IMG/VR virus record: IMGVR_UViG_3300043437_000785
Span: 1 to 28,662 of that record
DNA: 28,662 nt
Origin: a virus
Reading direction: 5' to 3' (one strand)
Both the position numbers and the translations under genes were made by a program. The notes beneath the pieces are model-generated. The model had not been told where the DNA came from. It saw only the letters and a program-made list of their open reading frames with translations, and searched no databases. Shown here piece by piece: positions 9,414 through 16,752 of the stretch. The first letter of the stretch is position 1, and every line of letters starts with the position of its first letter.

Positions 9414-10102
9414 AATTCTTTTGCTAATTTTAAATGGTTTTTAAATGATTCTCTTAATGATTGTTCTTGTTCAGAGTAATGATAACCCCATTGTTTAGCC
9501 TTATTTTCCTCTGAAAGTCTACTAGCATAAGATTTATATTTTTCTACTAATAAGTCTTCATTCATAAACTTCATATGTAATAATTTAGGTCTCTTAGAAG
9601 TATATATAACATCTCCTATAGGATTACAAGAATGACAGCCTGGAGTATAATTTATTTCTTTAATGTATAATTTATTAAAACATAACACTTTATCATATTG
9701 TACAGCTTCTATACCATGTCTAATAGTTAATATATCCTCAATATTATCTACATTACACATATTATAACCTTTAGATTTAAATAATGTTTGATCTGTATTT
9801 AGATCTTCTGGTTTGATGTTTAATAATTCATCAGAGTCAGCTATAAGAACCCAATCTGTAGTAGCATGTTTCCAACAATTATTCTTTATTTCTAAGTATT
9901 TACTGTCTGAAAGTTGATTATTAGTATCATAAAGTATCACTTCACAATTATTATCTTTAGCTATTTGTACTGTGTTATCTGTACTATAATTATCATAAAC
10001 AACTATCTTACAATCAGGAAATCTATTTCTATACCATTTTATAAAGAAAGGTAACATATATTCCTCGTTATATGTAATTGTGTAGATTTGTATATTATTC
10101 AT
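9410..10102 (-). CDS. Family 2-like glycosyltransferase
   Basis: Probable GT-A-fold glycosyltransferase of 230 aa. N-terminal strand and nucleotide-binding start IYTITYNEEYMLPFF (residues 6-20), a YDNYSTDNT segment (36-44) typical of Glyco_tranf_2_4 proteins, and a DxD-type metal/nucleotide-sugar motif ADSDE (88-92). A His/Cys segment around PGCHSCNP comes later, followed by a C-terminal helical part. No membrane segment, so it probably acts in the cytoplasm on a soluble or phage-borne acceptor. The start overlaps the stop of the upstream gene by 8 bases. Inferred role: adds a sugar to a phage structure, DNA base or host glycan; the methyltransferases next to it may decorate that sugar. Confidence 0.85.
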   Translation of the reverse strand: MNNIQIYTITYNEEYMLPFFIKWYRNRFPDCKIVVYDNYSTDNTVQIAKDNNCEVILYDTNNQLSDSKYLEIKNNCWKHATTDWVLIADSDELLNIKPEDLNTDQTLFKSKGYNMCNVDNIEDILTIRHGIEAVQYDKVLCFNKLYIKEINYTPGCHSCNPIGDVIYTSKRPKLLHMKFMNEDLLVEKYKSYASRLSEENKAKQWGYHYSEQEQSLRESFKNHLKLAKEL

Positions 10103-10403
10103 ATCCTATATCATTATAATTTTCTTTAAAAACTTCTGTTGCTGCTTCCATAATAGTATAATCCATTAAAGAGTATATTTCTGATTTATAAAATTGTCCT
10201 TTACAATTAAATAAAATAAACCTAATTTGAGGAGATTCAGCTATAAATGCTGGTCTATTACTTATATGATTTTCTACTATCATATAAATATTTTTATGCC
10301 TATATCTTATAAAATAAGGATAATATTTTTTATCTGAATTGAGATAATCTGTAGGATTTTTTATAGCATTTTCATCATATTGTGAGTTTGCAAATATTGT
10401 CAT
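10095..10403 (-). CDS. Hypothetical protein, 102 aa
   Basis: Not recognised. A Tyr- and Ile-rich soluble protein without obvious motifs. The start lies 3 bases after the TAA of the upstream gene in the repeated TAA-AAT-ATG arrangement, and its end overlaps the glycosyltransferase start by 8 bases, so it is firmly embedded in the accessory operon. No cysteine cluster, signal peptide or membrane segment. Confidence 0.75.
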   Translation of the reverse strand: MTIFANSQYDENAIKNPTDYLNSDKKYYPYFIRYRHKNIYMIVENHISNRPAFIAESPQIRFILFNCKGQFYKSEIYSLMDYTIMEAATEVFKENYNDIGYE

Positions 10404-10406
10404 ATT

Positions 10407-10859
10407 TTATATATTTAATAGCTTACAAATAGTTTTAAAGTCATTTATACATCTACAAATCCCTCTAAATATCATTAAATCTTTTTGATATACATCTTTT
10501 ATAACCTCATAAACTTCTAAAATTTTAGAATTATAATTATAAAATGTTCTATATTTAAAGTTATTAAGTTGATGATTAATTATTCCTCCGTTAGGAGTTG
10601 TAATAATTCCTGAAAATACCCAACCTTCTTTTTCAATATCTTCTTTAGTTAAAAAGGGTACTCTAATAGAATTACTTTCAAAATCTCTATTAAAAAGATA
10701 ATTTTCTTCTGAAGTAAAATCATCAAATACTTGTTTAAACCATTTACTATCTGTTAATTTAAAATCTGGAGGACTATATGTATTATAAAGTTTTTCATAT
10801 TCAAAACCTTCTTTAAAATCTTCTCTATCAGGTACATAGTATTTTTCTTCTGTATTCAT
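10407..10859 (-). CDS. Hypothetical protein, 150 aa
   Basis: Not recognised. The N-terminal half is rich in Tyr, Phe, Glu and Asp (VPDREDFKEGFEYEKLYN), the middle carries a beta-like GIITTPNGGIINHQLNNF segment, and the C-terminus has several Cys (CRCINDFKTICKLLNI). These cysteines are close together but not in a standard zinc motif. The gene sits 6 bases after the DUF5522-like gene and 3 bases before the next one in the accessory operon. Confidence 0.75.
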   Translation of the reverse strand: MNTEEKYYVPDREDFKEGFEYEKLYNTYSPPDFKLTDSKWFKQVFDDFTSEENYLFNRDFESNSIRVPFLTKEDIEKEGWVFSGIITTPNGGIINHQLNNFKYRTFYNYNSKILEVYEVIKDVYQKDLMIFRGICRCINDFKTICKLLNI

Positions 10860-10865
10860 ATTTTA

Positions 10866-11306
10866 TTATATTTCTAAATTAATAATTTCATCATAATTAC
10901 CACATTGTTCACAGACTTCTGTAGATTCATATTCTCCATATGCTTGTAATAATGTTTTATAAAGTTCAAATGAACCATGTTTTAATAGTAATTTATTAAA
11001 TAATTTTTCAGTTTCTTGTAGTAATAATGAGTTATCTTGAGAAGAATCTAAATGATTTAACTTCTTATTGTTTATTGATATTGAACTCCCTAAACAATAA
11101 CTAGAGTAATTATATTTTTTTTTATTCATATTTTTAGTTTTATTTATTAAATCATCTACTTTTGACATAAGTAAATTTTGCTCTAATTGTAAATTTGTTA
11201 TTTGATCTATTAATCTTTTACCAAAACCCCAGGGGCAATTTTTACAAGAATTTTTGCAACATTTACCTCTTTTCAACAAAAATTCCCTACTTAATGGTTT
11301 AGACAT
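10866..11306 (-). CDS. DUF5522-like cysteine-motif protein with extra C-terminal CxxC
   Basis: The N-terminus RGKCCKNSCKNCPWGF (residues 13-28, Cys 16, 17, 21, 24) matches the short Cys-rich pattern of the DUF5522 family (CC-x3-C-x2-CPy), probably a metal site. In known cases the family is mostly this short domain; here it is extended by a helical middle and a separate C-terminal CEQC (about residues 132-135). The middle contains a Lys-rich KNMNKKKY stretch and a Ser/Asn-rich linker. The start overlaps the stop of the large glycosyltransferase gene by 8 bases. Biochemical role unknown; metal binding is inferred from the cysteines. Confidence 0.75.
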   Translation of the reverse strand: MSKPLSREFLLKRGKCCKNSCKNCPWGFGKRLIDQITNLQLEQNLLMSKVDDLINKTKNMNKKKYNYSSYCLGSSISINNKKLNHLDSSQDNSLLLQETEKLFNKLLLKHGSFELYKTLLQAYGEYESTEVCEQCGNYDEIINLEI

Positions 11307-13011
11307 TTTTTACTTTTAATTTTTTACATTCAATAAATTGAAGAATTAATCTTTCTAATACAAAAGTAATCATATTGTAATAATCTAAGCCTGTATGTAG
11401 TTTTAAATCTTCTTTAGATAATCCTCCTATATAATTAGCATCTTTGTTAGCTAAAGTCCAATATTCCCCTTCTAAACAAGCTAAAGCAGGTTTAATCCAT
11501 TCTTCTACATATTCTTTGTAAATAGAAGTTTTTAGAATGAAAAAATTAGAGTAAACTATATTTTTAGGATTAGGGTTATAAATAACTCCTAATTTTAAAC
11601 ATATTAATTTTAATAAGTTTTCAAGTCCAGGATGTTGTTTTTCACTAAACTCCATATATTCTTTACCACTTAACCATTTTCTAGGAGATAAATTAATCAT
11701 ATCTACATTGCCTTCTTTTAAAGTAGGTTTAATCATATTATAAAGTAAATTCTTAGCTAAACCTGTTTTCTGAAGAAATCTCCAACTTAATACTCCTACA
11801 TATTCTTTTTCTACTTTAGGTACTATATTCATCAAGGGATTATACTCAAACCTCCAAGAAGTCTCTTTATTTTGATTTAAATAACTTTGATATTCAGTAT
11901 TTTGATCTTCCCTATATTTAATAGAATACATATCTAAAGTTTCTAAATCAGATACTAGTTTTTTATTCATACTAGCTTCTACCAATAATCTTAAGTTTTC
12001 TATTCTACCTTCAAAATTAGATAAGTTTCTGTTAACTTCTCCTAATCTTTTACCTATTTCTACATAGTTATCATCTTGTATTAGGTATCTAATAGTTTCT
12101 ATCCAAGATTTATCAGTTTTAGCTACTATAACACCATTAAATTCTTTATCAGCATACATTAGGTTACTTATCATAGGAATGTTCCATAAAGAGCACTCAA
12201 GAGCCTTTAAAGCCGATTTTTTCCTATTAAATTCTACATCACTTAAAGGAGCTAACACAATATTAATTCCTTTATAAGCTTCCATATAATTCTCTAAAGG
12301 TAAAGAATTTCTTAATTCTACTTTAAATCCATTTTGACTAAAGATAGCTACAATTTTATCCCAATTTTTATCTTTTTCTACATATCCAGCTATAACAAAT
12401 TTACATTTTTCTTTTATCTCTTTATTTAAAGTAATCCTTTTAATAACATTAGCAATACTTTGATAATCAGGAAGATGTGATACAGAACCTATTACTCCTA
12501 TGACTATCTTTTCTCCTTCTTTAATATTATCTCTAACAGTAAATTGTCCTTCTCCTATAGGTAAATCATTGTTGGATATAGAAATATTGTTACTATAAGG
12601 AATAACACTAACTCCTAAAGTACCAGTAGCACAAATAGTAACATCACTTAAACTAGAAAGAATAGGTACATTATCATAACTTCTACCTACTATAGGAACC
12701 ATTATGCTCTTTTTAGGTAATTCCCAATAATCATCTACATCTTCTATAAAGATAATACCTTTACTTTGTAAAAGTCCTATAATAGTATTAGGAATATTAC
12801 AAGAAAAATTATTCCAAATAATATTATACTTTTCTAATATTTCTAAAGGAGGATTAAAAGTATCTATAAAATCTACATTTATCTCTTTATCTTCTTCTCC
12901 TACTTTAATTACTTTACCTTCTAAGGCTGTTAAAGGAAGATATAATCTATGATACTTAGAAGCACTTAGATTATTATCTCCCATTATAGCTAATATTTTT
13001 ATTTTATTCAT
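11299..13011 (-). CDS. Large two-part glycosyltransferase (GT-B/GT4-like plus C-terminal domain)
   Basis: A 570-aa protein. The first about 370 residues look like a GT-B glycosyltransferase: N-terminal strand KIKILAIMGDN with SASKYHRL, a DVDDYW motif (91-96) common in phage and capsule GT4 proteins, a second-domain start IGVIGSVSHLPDY, and the donor-site helix region KSALKALECSLWNIPMI. The last about 185 residues start at YVGVLSWRFLQKTGLA and include SNFFILKTSIYKEYVEEW, resembling in layout the second glycosyltransferase-like domains of capsular polysaccharide enzymes; this part is less certain. No membrane segment. It is the longest gene of the accessory cluster and probably its central enzyme. 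The start overlaps a 56-aa gene by 8 bases. Confidence 0.85.
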   Translation of the reverse strand: MNKIKILAIMGDNNLSASKYHRLYLPLTALEGKVIKVGEEDKEINVDFIDTFNPPLEILEKYNIIWNNFSCNIPNTIIGLLQSKGIIFIEDVDDYWELPKKSIMVPIVGRSYDNVPILSSLSDVTICATGTLGVSVIPYSNNISISNNDLPIGEGQFTVRDNIKEGEKIVIGVIGSVSHLPDYQSIANVIKRITLNKEIKEKCKFVIAGYVEKDKNWDKIVAIFSQNGFKVELRNSLPLENYMEAYKGINIVLAPLSDVEFNRKKSALKALECSLWNIPMISNLMYADKEFNGVIVAKTDKSWIETIRYLIQDDNYVEIGKRLGEVNRNLSNFEGRIENLRLLVEASMNKKLVSDLETLDMYSIKYREDQNTEYQSYLNQNKETSWRFEYNPLMNIVPKVEKEYVGVLSWRFLQKTGLAKNLLYNMIKPTLKEGNVDMINLSPRKWLSGKEYMEFSEKQHPGLENLLKLICLKLGVIYNPNPKNIVYSNFFILKTSIYKEYVEEWIKPALACLEGEYWTLANKDANYIGGLSKEDLKLHTGLDYYNMITFVLERLILQFIECKKLKVKNV

Positions 13012-13174
13012 TATCTTTTTTTAATTTTAATAATTCTTCTCTTATTTCTATCCAATAATCATAAACATGAGTTATTCCAGTAGATCTTAATATATATCTA
13101 ACACACAATAAAGCTAAACCTATATTACCAAAATCTCTTACTAATTCTTCTGCTTGTTTCTTAGGTGTTAACAT
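13004..13174 (-). CDS. Small phage protein, 56 aa (MTPKxKAxEL-type)
   Basis: Found by reading the 149-base gap. From the ATG at 13174 the frame runs 56 codons to TAA at 13004-13006. It begins MLTPKKQAEELV and ends YWIEIREELLKLKKDNE, matching a small family frequent in Bacteroidota phages (TPK-x-KA-x-ELV at the start, YW-x-EV-x-x-EI-x-KL at the end); the cysteine in ALLCVRYI also fits that family's CAL segment. It overlaps the upstream gene by 14 bases and the glycosyltransferase start by 8 bases (ATGAATAA). Function unknown. Confidence 0.88.
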   Translation of the reverse strand: MLTPKKQAEELVRDFGNIGLALLCVRYILRSTGITHVYDYWIEIREELLKLKKDNE

Positions 13175-13367
13175 TTTTTGTATTTACTATTTTAGTTAAT
13201 TGATTAGGTAGAATAATAATTAATTCTCCTTTATTATTTTGTACTAAATAATGAGTAGTACCTTCTATTTCTATTTTATCTACTATTTTAGCTTCCATTT
13301 CTTTACCTGCTAAAGTATTTTTACTACCTTTTACAAAGTTTTTATATTTAATTTGACTTGTTACCAT
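13161..13367 (-). CDS. Hypothetical protein, 68 aa, first gene of the accessory operon
   Basis: Not recognised. A small, basic, probably beta-rich protein (KIVDKIEIEGTTHYLVQN, GELIIILPNQL) that resembles a compact SH3- or KOW-like fold in pattern, although this is only an impression. It is the first gene downstream of a strong promoter candidate at 13382-13411 and would lead the operon that runs to the terminator at 7349-7380. The ATG follows an A/T-rich leader without Shine-Dalgarno sequence. Confidence 0.8.
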   Translation of the reverse strand: MVTSQIKYKNFVKGSKNTLAGKEMEAKIVDKIEIEGTTHYLVQNNKGELIIILPNQLTKIVNTKNVNT

Positions 13368-13378
13368 ATATTATTTAT

Positions 13379-13837
13379 TTACAAATATAATACTTTTTCC
13401 TTTAATTCCAAGTATTTCTTATACATTTTACTACACTTTGTATGATCTTGTTCCCAGGTACTATGTGTATCTGGAGTTACTAATTCCATATTCCACTCTT
13501 CAAAAGCATATTGGGGATATGTACTTTTAGGAAAATAATGAGAATATATACAACTGTTATATTTATAATTATCTTCATACATTTTAAAACCTGTTTCAAA
13601 ACATCTTACAAAATAACCTTTAGCATCTTTTTCTTTATGTTTATCAAATAAAGTTAAAAACCAAGAATGTAACTCTTTAGTTTTTAAAGCTTTATCTTTA
13701 TTCTTTTCTGTTTGTTTAGTAGATACTTTTTTAATAGGTTTACTATCTTCTTTAGAAGCACATGATTTGCACCTATTTTTAGAAAAAATAAATTGTTCAG
13801 TATTACAAGATAAACAGGTCTTTTTTTTCCTAATCAT
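13379..13837 (-). CDS. NinG/HNH-like zinc-finger protein
   Basis: A 152-aa protein if started at the second Met (MIRKKKTCLSCN, ATG at 13837); the longer start at 13864 would overlap the upstream gene by 35 bases, whereas 13837 gives the 8-base overlap seen repeatedly here. An N-terminal zinc ribbon (CLSC and CKSC) is followed by a Lys-rich linker and a C-terminal half with the NinG/HNH layout: RCFETG, then SHYFPKSTYPQYAFEEWN and VTPDTHSTWEQDH. In NinG-type phage recombination proteins the His and Asn of this region form an HNH-like nuclease fold; here the second knuckle C-x-x-C is not evident, so activity is uncertain. Inferred role: recombination or DNA-junction processing. Confidence 0.8.
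   Translation of the reverse strand: MIRKKKTCLSCNTEQFIFSKNRCKSCASKEDSKPIKKVSTKQTEKNKDKALKTKELHSWFLTLFDKHKEKDAKGYFVRCFETGFKMYEDNYKYNSCIYSHYFPKSTYPQYAFEEWNMELVTPDTHSTWEQDHTKCSKMYKKYLELKEKVLYL
13382..13411 (-). promoter_or_regulatory. Bacteroidota-type promoter of the methyltransferase/glycosyltransferase operon
   Basis: The minus strand carries TATATTTG (13382-13389) with TTG (13409-13411) 19 bases upstream, close to the TTTG-N19-21-TAnnTTTG consensus. It lies inside the last codons of the NinG/HNH-like gene and just upstream of the 68-aa gene starting at 13367. The bases between and around the boxes (TTGGAATTA, AAGG, AAGT) are also shared with the promoter at 21624-21655, which strengthens both calls. 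Confidence 0.65.
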
Positions 13838-14027
13838 TAAATTCAGGAAAATTAAACTTTTCACTAATAGATAACATAATAGCCCTTAATATTTCTTCTT
13901 TTATTTTATCTTCAGAAGGATCATCATCATGTTTAAAAGCTTTCAAGAAACCCCAATTAATACCACTTTCTACACATTCCTCTAAAATAGTATATACTTT
14001 TACTTCTAATTGATTTTTTTTAGCCAT
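13830..14027 (-). CDS. Hypothetical protein, 65 aa
   Basis: Not recognised. I choose the Met at 14027 (MAKKNQLEVKVY) because it overlaps the upstream stop by 8 bases (ATGGCTAA), like several neighbours; a longer frame to 14069 exists. It is a small helical, acidic protein with DDDPSEDKIKEEIL in the middle and ends with TAG. It lies between the NinG/HNH-like gene and the gene next to ribonucleotide reductase. Confidence 0.78.
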   Translation of the reverse strand: MAKKNQLEVKVYTILEECVESGINWGFLKAFKHDDDPSEDKIKEEILRAIMLSISEKFNFPEFND

Positions 14028-14325
14028 ATTTATTATATTTTTCATTATAAAATTGTAAAGCTTTATCAAAAGCTATTTCCATTTTGTTATATCTTTGTTG
14101 AGCAACTAATCCTCCTAATTGTCCATGTTGTTTAAGAGCAAAAGAAGGGGATTGAATATCCCCTATCTTCTGACCTTTTCTTTCATAAATATAACTCTCT
14201 ATAAGATTTAAACATTCTTTTTCATCATAAGTATATTGATTAAATATTTCTCCTGAAGAAGTTTTCTTTACTTGTTTAAAATCTTTAGATAAAAGATCTC
14301 TTATTTCTTTTTCTGTTAATATCAT
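14020..14325 (-). CDS. Hypothetical protein, 101 aa
   Basis: Not recognised. A helical, charged protein beginning MILTEKEIRDLLSKDFKQV, with a Gln/Gly segment HGQLGGLVAQQRYNK and a Tyr/Lys-rich C-terminus. It starts 13 bases after the ribonucleotide reductase stop and overlaps the next gene by 8 bases. A small accessory protein co-expressed with the reductase is possible, but nothing specific supports this. Confidence 0.78.
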   Translation of the reverse strand: MILTEKEIRDLLSKDFKQVKKTSSGEIFNQYTYDEKECLNLIESYIYERKGQKIGDIQSPSFALKQHGQLGGLVAQQRYNKMEIAFDKALQFYNEKYNKYG

Positions 14326-14338
14326 TATATTTATTTAA

Positions 14339-16192
14339 TTATTTAATTTCACAACCATCAGCTCCACAAGCAATTTCATCAGCTTGAGTAGTATTATCTT
14401 CTAATTCAATAATTTGAGAAAAATCAATATCTTGTAATGTACTATATAGTTCTTCATATTTTTCTTCTGTTATTTCTTCAAAAGGAGCTTGAATATAAGA
14501 TCCCCCATCATAAGGTAATACAGAAAGTCCATTATATGTAGTTTTATTTTCCCACATCCAATTACCAACTCCTTCCCATTCTTCGGGTTTCACACTTATA
14601 GTAGCAGAAATATTATGGGTGTTTACTCCATTTCTATGTCCAGGTTTAACCCAATTATTATAGTAATATTTAATTCTTTCTAAAAACTCTATAGGGGTTT
14701 CTTGTTGTCTAGTTAAAGCATCTTTTGGAGCTTTTATAGGAATTCTTACACACAATGTATGTTTAGGAGAATAAAATTCATCTTCACATATTTCAGGATG
14801 ATTTTCCATTAAATACTTAGCTATAGTTTCTGTTTTATTAAAACGCATAGTTCTTATATAATAAGGAGAATGCCAAGTATGAATACCACTTGAAGTTCCT
14901 AATACACAAGAAGTAGTACCACTAGGTTTAATACAAGTGATTCTAGCAGCTTTATTTATTCCTATAATACTAGCAACTCTCTCATTTTCTAATAATGCTA
15001 CTTTAACTCCTTCATTCAAATAATCTTCAACTTTATTAGAAGCCACTCCAGTCATACCTATACCTAGCAATGCTTCTTTTTCAGTAGTTCTTTTCCATAT
15101 ATCTCTAAGATAATGAAAATCTGTAAATGATGCTTGTAATGTACCAAAAAATGAAGCTACTTTTACTCTATTATAAAAATCTTGATCATTTTCTACAGAA
15201 GATACATTTAATTCACATAAATTACAAAATTGAAAAGGTCTTAATGCTATTTCCACGCAGGGATTTGTACCCCATTCAGGATTATTAGTTAGATAAATCC
15301 CAGGTTCTCCACTACCACTTAATTCAATTCTTTTCCAAAGTTGTAAGAATTCTTTTTTATCTAATTTTGGTCTAAAAGCTACAGCACTATTGTTAGCTCT
15401 ACCCCTTTGAGGGTTTTTCTCCCACCAAGTACCATATTTAGAACTAATCATATCTTCATCATCAAAATCAAATAAAGCAATCATAGCAGCTCTTCTAATT
15501 CCTCCACTTAATACAGAATCTGCAATATGACACATAATATCATGGCATTCTGTAGAAGTTAATTTTTCTCCATTTTGTTTACTTTCTAAAATAGCTTCTA
15601 TATGAGCTAAACATAATTTTAAAGGTTCTGGACCAGGAGCTTTTCCTCCTGCTGTTATTAATAATGCTCCTTTTTCTCTAATAGCTCTAAAATCAAATCT
15701 AGGTTTACTTCCTAAACCAAAATAAGACTTTATAAGAACTTTAACTGCATCAGCCCAACCCATAATATCATCTTGTACTAAGAATTTTCTTTCTTTTGTA
15801 GGTTTATGAATTTCTGGTAATTTTTCAATATGTTTATTTTGTACAGAATAACCTACACCACTACCTCCTAGAAGTAAAAACATTGTCTCACTAAAAGCAT
15901 GATAACTATCTACTAATAAATAAGAACAATTATAACCTCTAGAGTTATTAACTTCTATAGCTTTACCTGCAAATTGCATCATTCTCATAGAAGGTAATAC
16001 TTTATAATCTCTAATATATTTACAATTATTAATAATTTCAAATTCCAAATCAGGAAATTTATCAATCATCATGTTTTGGTATCTAGTTACAATTTCATCA
16101 AAACTTTCTCTTTTTTTTGTTTTTGGGTTATATTTAGCATATTTACTAAAAATTGTTATATCTGATAATAGTTTTAAACCTTTATCTACCAT
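14339..16192 (-). CDS. nrdJ: Class II (adenosylcobalamin-dependent) ribonucleotide reductase, monomeric RTPR-like
   Basis: Reduces ribonucleotides to deoxyribonucleotides for phage DNA synthesis. Catalytic residues follow the Lactobacillus RTPR pattern exactly: N-terminal redox Cys in YNCSY (Cys89), the finger loop NPCVE (Asn310, Cys312, Glu314) and the second redox Cys323, 11 residues after the radical Cys as in RTPR. The C-terminal tail ends ACGADGCEIK (Cys609, Cys614), a CX4C pair like that which reloads the active site in RTPR. SGGIRRAAMIALFD (229-242) and CIKPSGTTS are further family landmarks. At 617 aa it is clearly shorter than RTPR (about 740 aa), so part of the specificity/insert region may be missing or reduced. 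Not class I or III: no small-subunit or activase gene is nearby. Needs host- or environment-supplied cobalamin. Confidence 0.95.
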   Translation of the reverse strand: MVDKGLKLLSDITIFSKYAKYNPKTKKRESFDEIVTRYQNMMIDKFPDLEFEIINNCKYIRDYKVLPSMRMMQFAGKAIEVNNSRGYNCSYLLVDSYHAFSETMFLLLGGSGVGYSVQNKHIEKLPEIHKPTKERKFLVQDDIMGWADAVKVLIKSYFGLGSKPRFDFRAIREKGALLITAGGKAPGPEPLKLCLAHIEAILESKQNGEKLTSTECHDIMCHIADSVLSGGIRRAAMIALFDFDDEDMISSKYGTWWEKNPQRGRANNSAVAFRPKLDKKEFLQLWKRIELSGSGEPGIYLTNNPEWGTNPCVEIALRPFQFCNLCELNVSSVENDQDFYNRVKVASFFGTLQASFTDFHYLRDIWKRTTEKEALLGIGMTGVASNKVEDYLNEGVKVALLENERVASIIGINKAARITCIKPSGTTSCVLGTSSGIHTWHSPYYIRTMRFNKTETIAKYLMENHPEICEDEFYSPKHTLCVRIPIKAPKDALTRQQETPIEFLERIKYYYNNWVKPGHRNGVNTHNISATISVKPEEWEGVGNWMWENKTTYNGLSVLPYDGGSYIQAPFEEITEEKYEELYSTLQDIDFSQIIELEDNTTQADEIACGADGCEIK

Positions 16193-16310
16193 ACCTTAAT
16201 TTATTTATTTCTTTGTTATATAATATTTCTAATTCTTTTAAATTTTGACTTGTAATTATTACTTTTTTAGGTAATAATTGTTTTATGTAACTAAGCACCA
16301 CTGCTACCAT
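16182..16310 (-). CDS. Possible small protein, 42 aa, bridging dUTPase and RNR genes
   Basis: The 98-base gap between the dUTPase stop and RNR start is filled by an open frame from ATG 16310 to TAA 16182-16184. It overlaps the dUTPase end by 20 bases and the RNR start by 11. The product begins MVAVVLSYIKQLLPKK and continues as a helical charged segment (NLKELEILYNKEINKLRYGR). Overlap with both neighbours fits the packing here, but the product is short, unrecognised and its start lies in dUTPase motif V codons. Confidence 0.45.
   Translation of the reverse strand: MVAVVLSYIKQLLPKKVIITSQNLKELEILYNKEINKLRYGR
16254..16279. repeat. 9-bp inverted repeat after the dUTPase gene
   Basis: AATTATTAC (16254-16262) and GTAATAATT (16271-16279) form a perfect AT-only-plus-one-GC stem with an 8-base loop. 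It lies about 12 bases beyond the dUTPase TAG. No T run follows on the minus strand, so it is not a typical terminator; it may be a weak RNA hairpin or chance in AT-rich DNA. Confidence 0.35.
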
Positions 16311-16749
16311 ACCCTCCTGTGTTTCTTTCAGTTACAGATAATTCTTCTACTTCTTCAAATTCTATTTGAGGATAAGGAAGTATAATTCCTTGACCTACTC
16401 TATCCCCTATTTTATAAGTTTCAAATTTTACCATTTCTAAAAAAGATTCTTGGGAATTATCATTCCATTTATAAGGTTTATATTTAAACATTACTTCTCC
16501 TCTATATCCAGAATCAACTATTCCACAATGATTAGTGAGCATTAAATTTGTTTTAGAATTAGAGCTTCTTGGTACAAGCATCATAAAAAACCCAGCAGGT
16601 ATTTCAAAAGATAATCCTGTTCTATAAACTATATTTCCATTATTATCATAACTAATTTCTATAGCAGTTAAATCCATTCCAGCATCTCCAGGTTTAGCAT
16701 ATTTAGGTATTACTGCATCTTTGTGTAGTTTCTTTATTTTTACTTTCAT
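16291..16749 (-). CDS. dut: dUTP diphosphatase (trimeric dUTPase)
   Basis: Hydrolyses dUTP to dUMP and pyrophosphate, keeping uracil out of DNA and supplying dUMP. All five motifs of trimeric dUTPases are visible: I AGMDLTAI (23-30), II PRSS (60-63), III GIVDSGYRGEV (76-86, catalytic Asp79), IV DRVGQGII (116-123) and V RNTGGYGSSG (142-151). An insertion around WNDNSQESFLE (95-105) is slightly longer than usual. The gene ends with TAG right after motif V, where homologues end, showing TAG is a real stop in this phage. The start is 3 bases from the metallophosphoesterase stop. It forms a nucleotide-metabolism group with the RNR and the diphosphohydrolase-like gene. Confidence 0.97.
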   Translation of the reverse strand: MKVKIKKLHKDAVIPKYAKPGDAGMDLTAIEISYDNNGNIVYRTGLSFEIPAGFFMMLVPRSSNSKTNLMLTNHCGIVDSGYRGEVMFKYKPYKWNDNSQESFLEMVKFETYKIGDRVGQGIILPYPQIEFEEVEELSVTERNTGGYGSSGA

Positions 16750-16752
16750 ATT

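Noticed and set aside
16291-16293. Stop-codon reassignment (TAG or TGA read as an amino acid), as in some crAss-like phages
   Set aside because: TAG ends dUTPase exactly after motif V, and TGA ends the GT-A gene and the endonuclease at sensible positions; no in-frame TAG/TGA breaks conserved genes.
16311-16320. GGAGGG as a Shine-Dalgarno site for the 42-aa frame
   Set aside because: These bases encode the Gly-Gly of dUTPase motif V, and no other gene here uses such a site.
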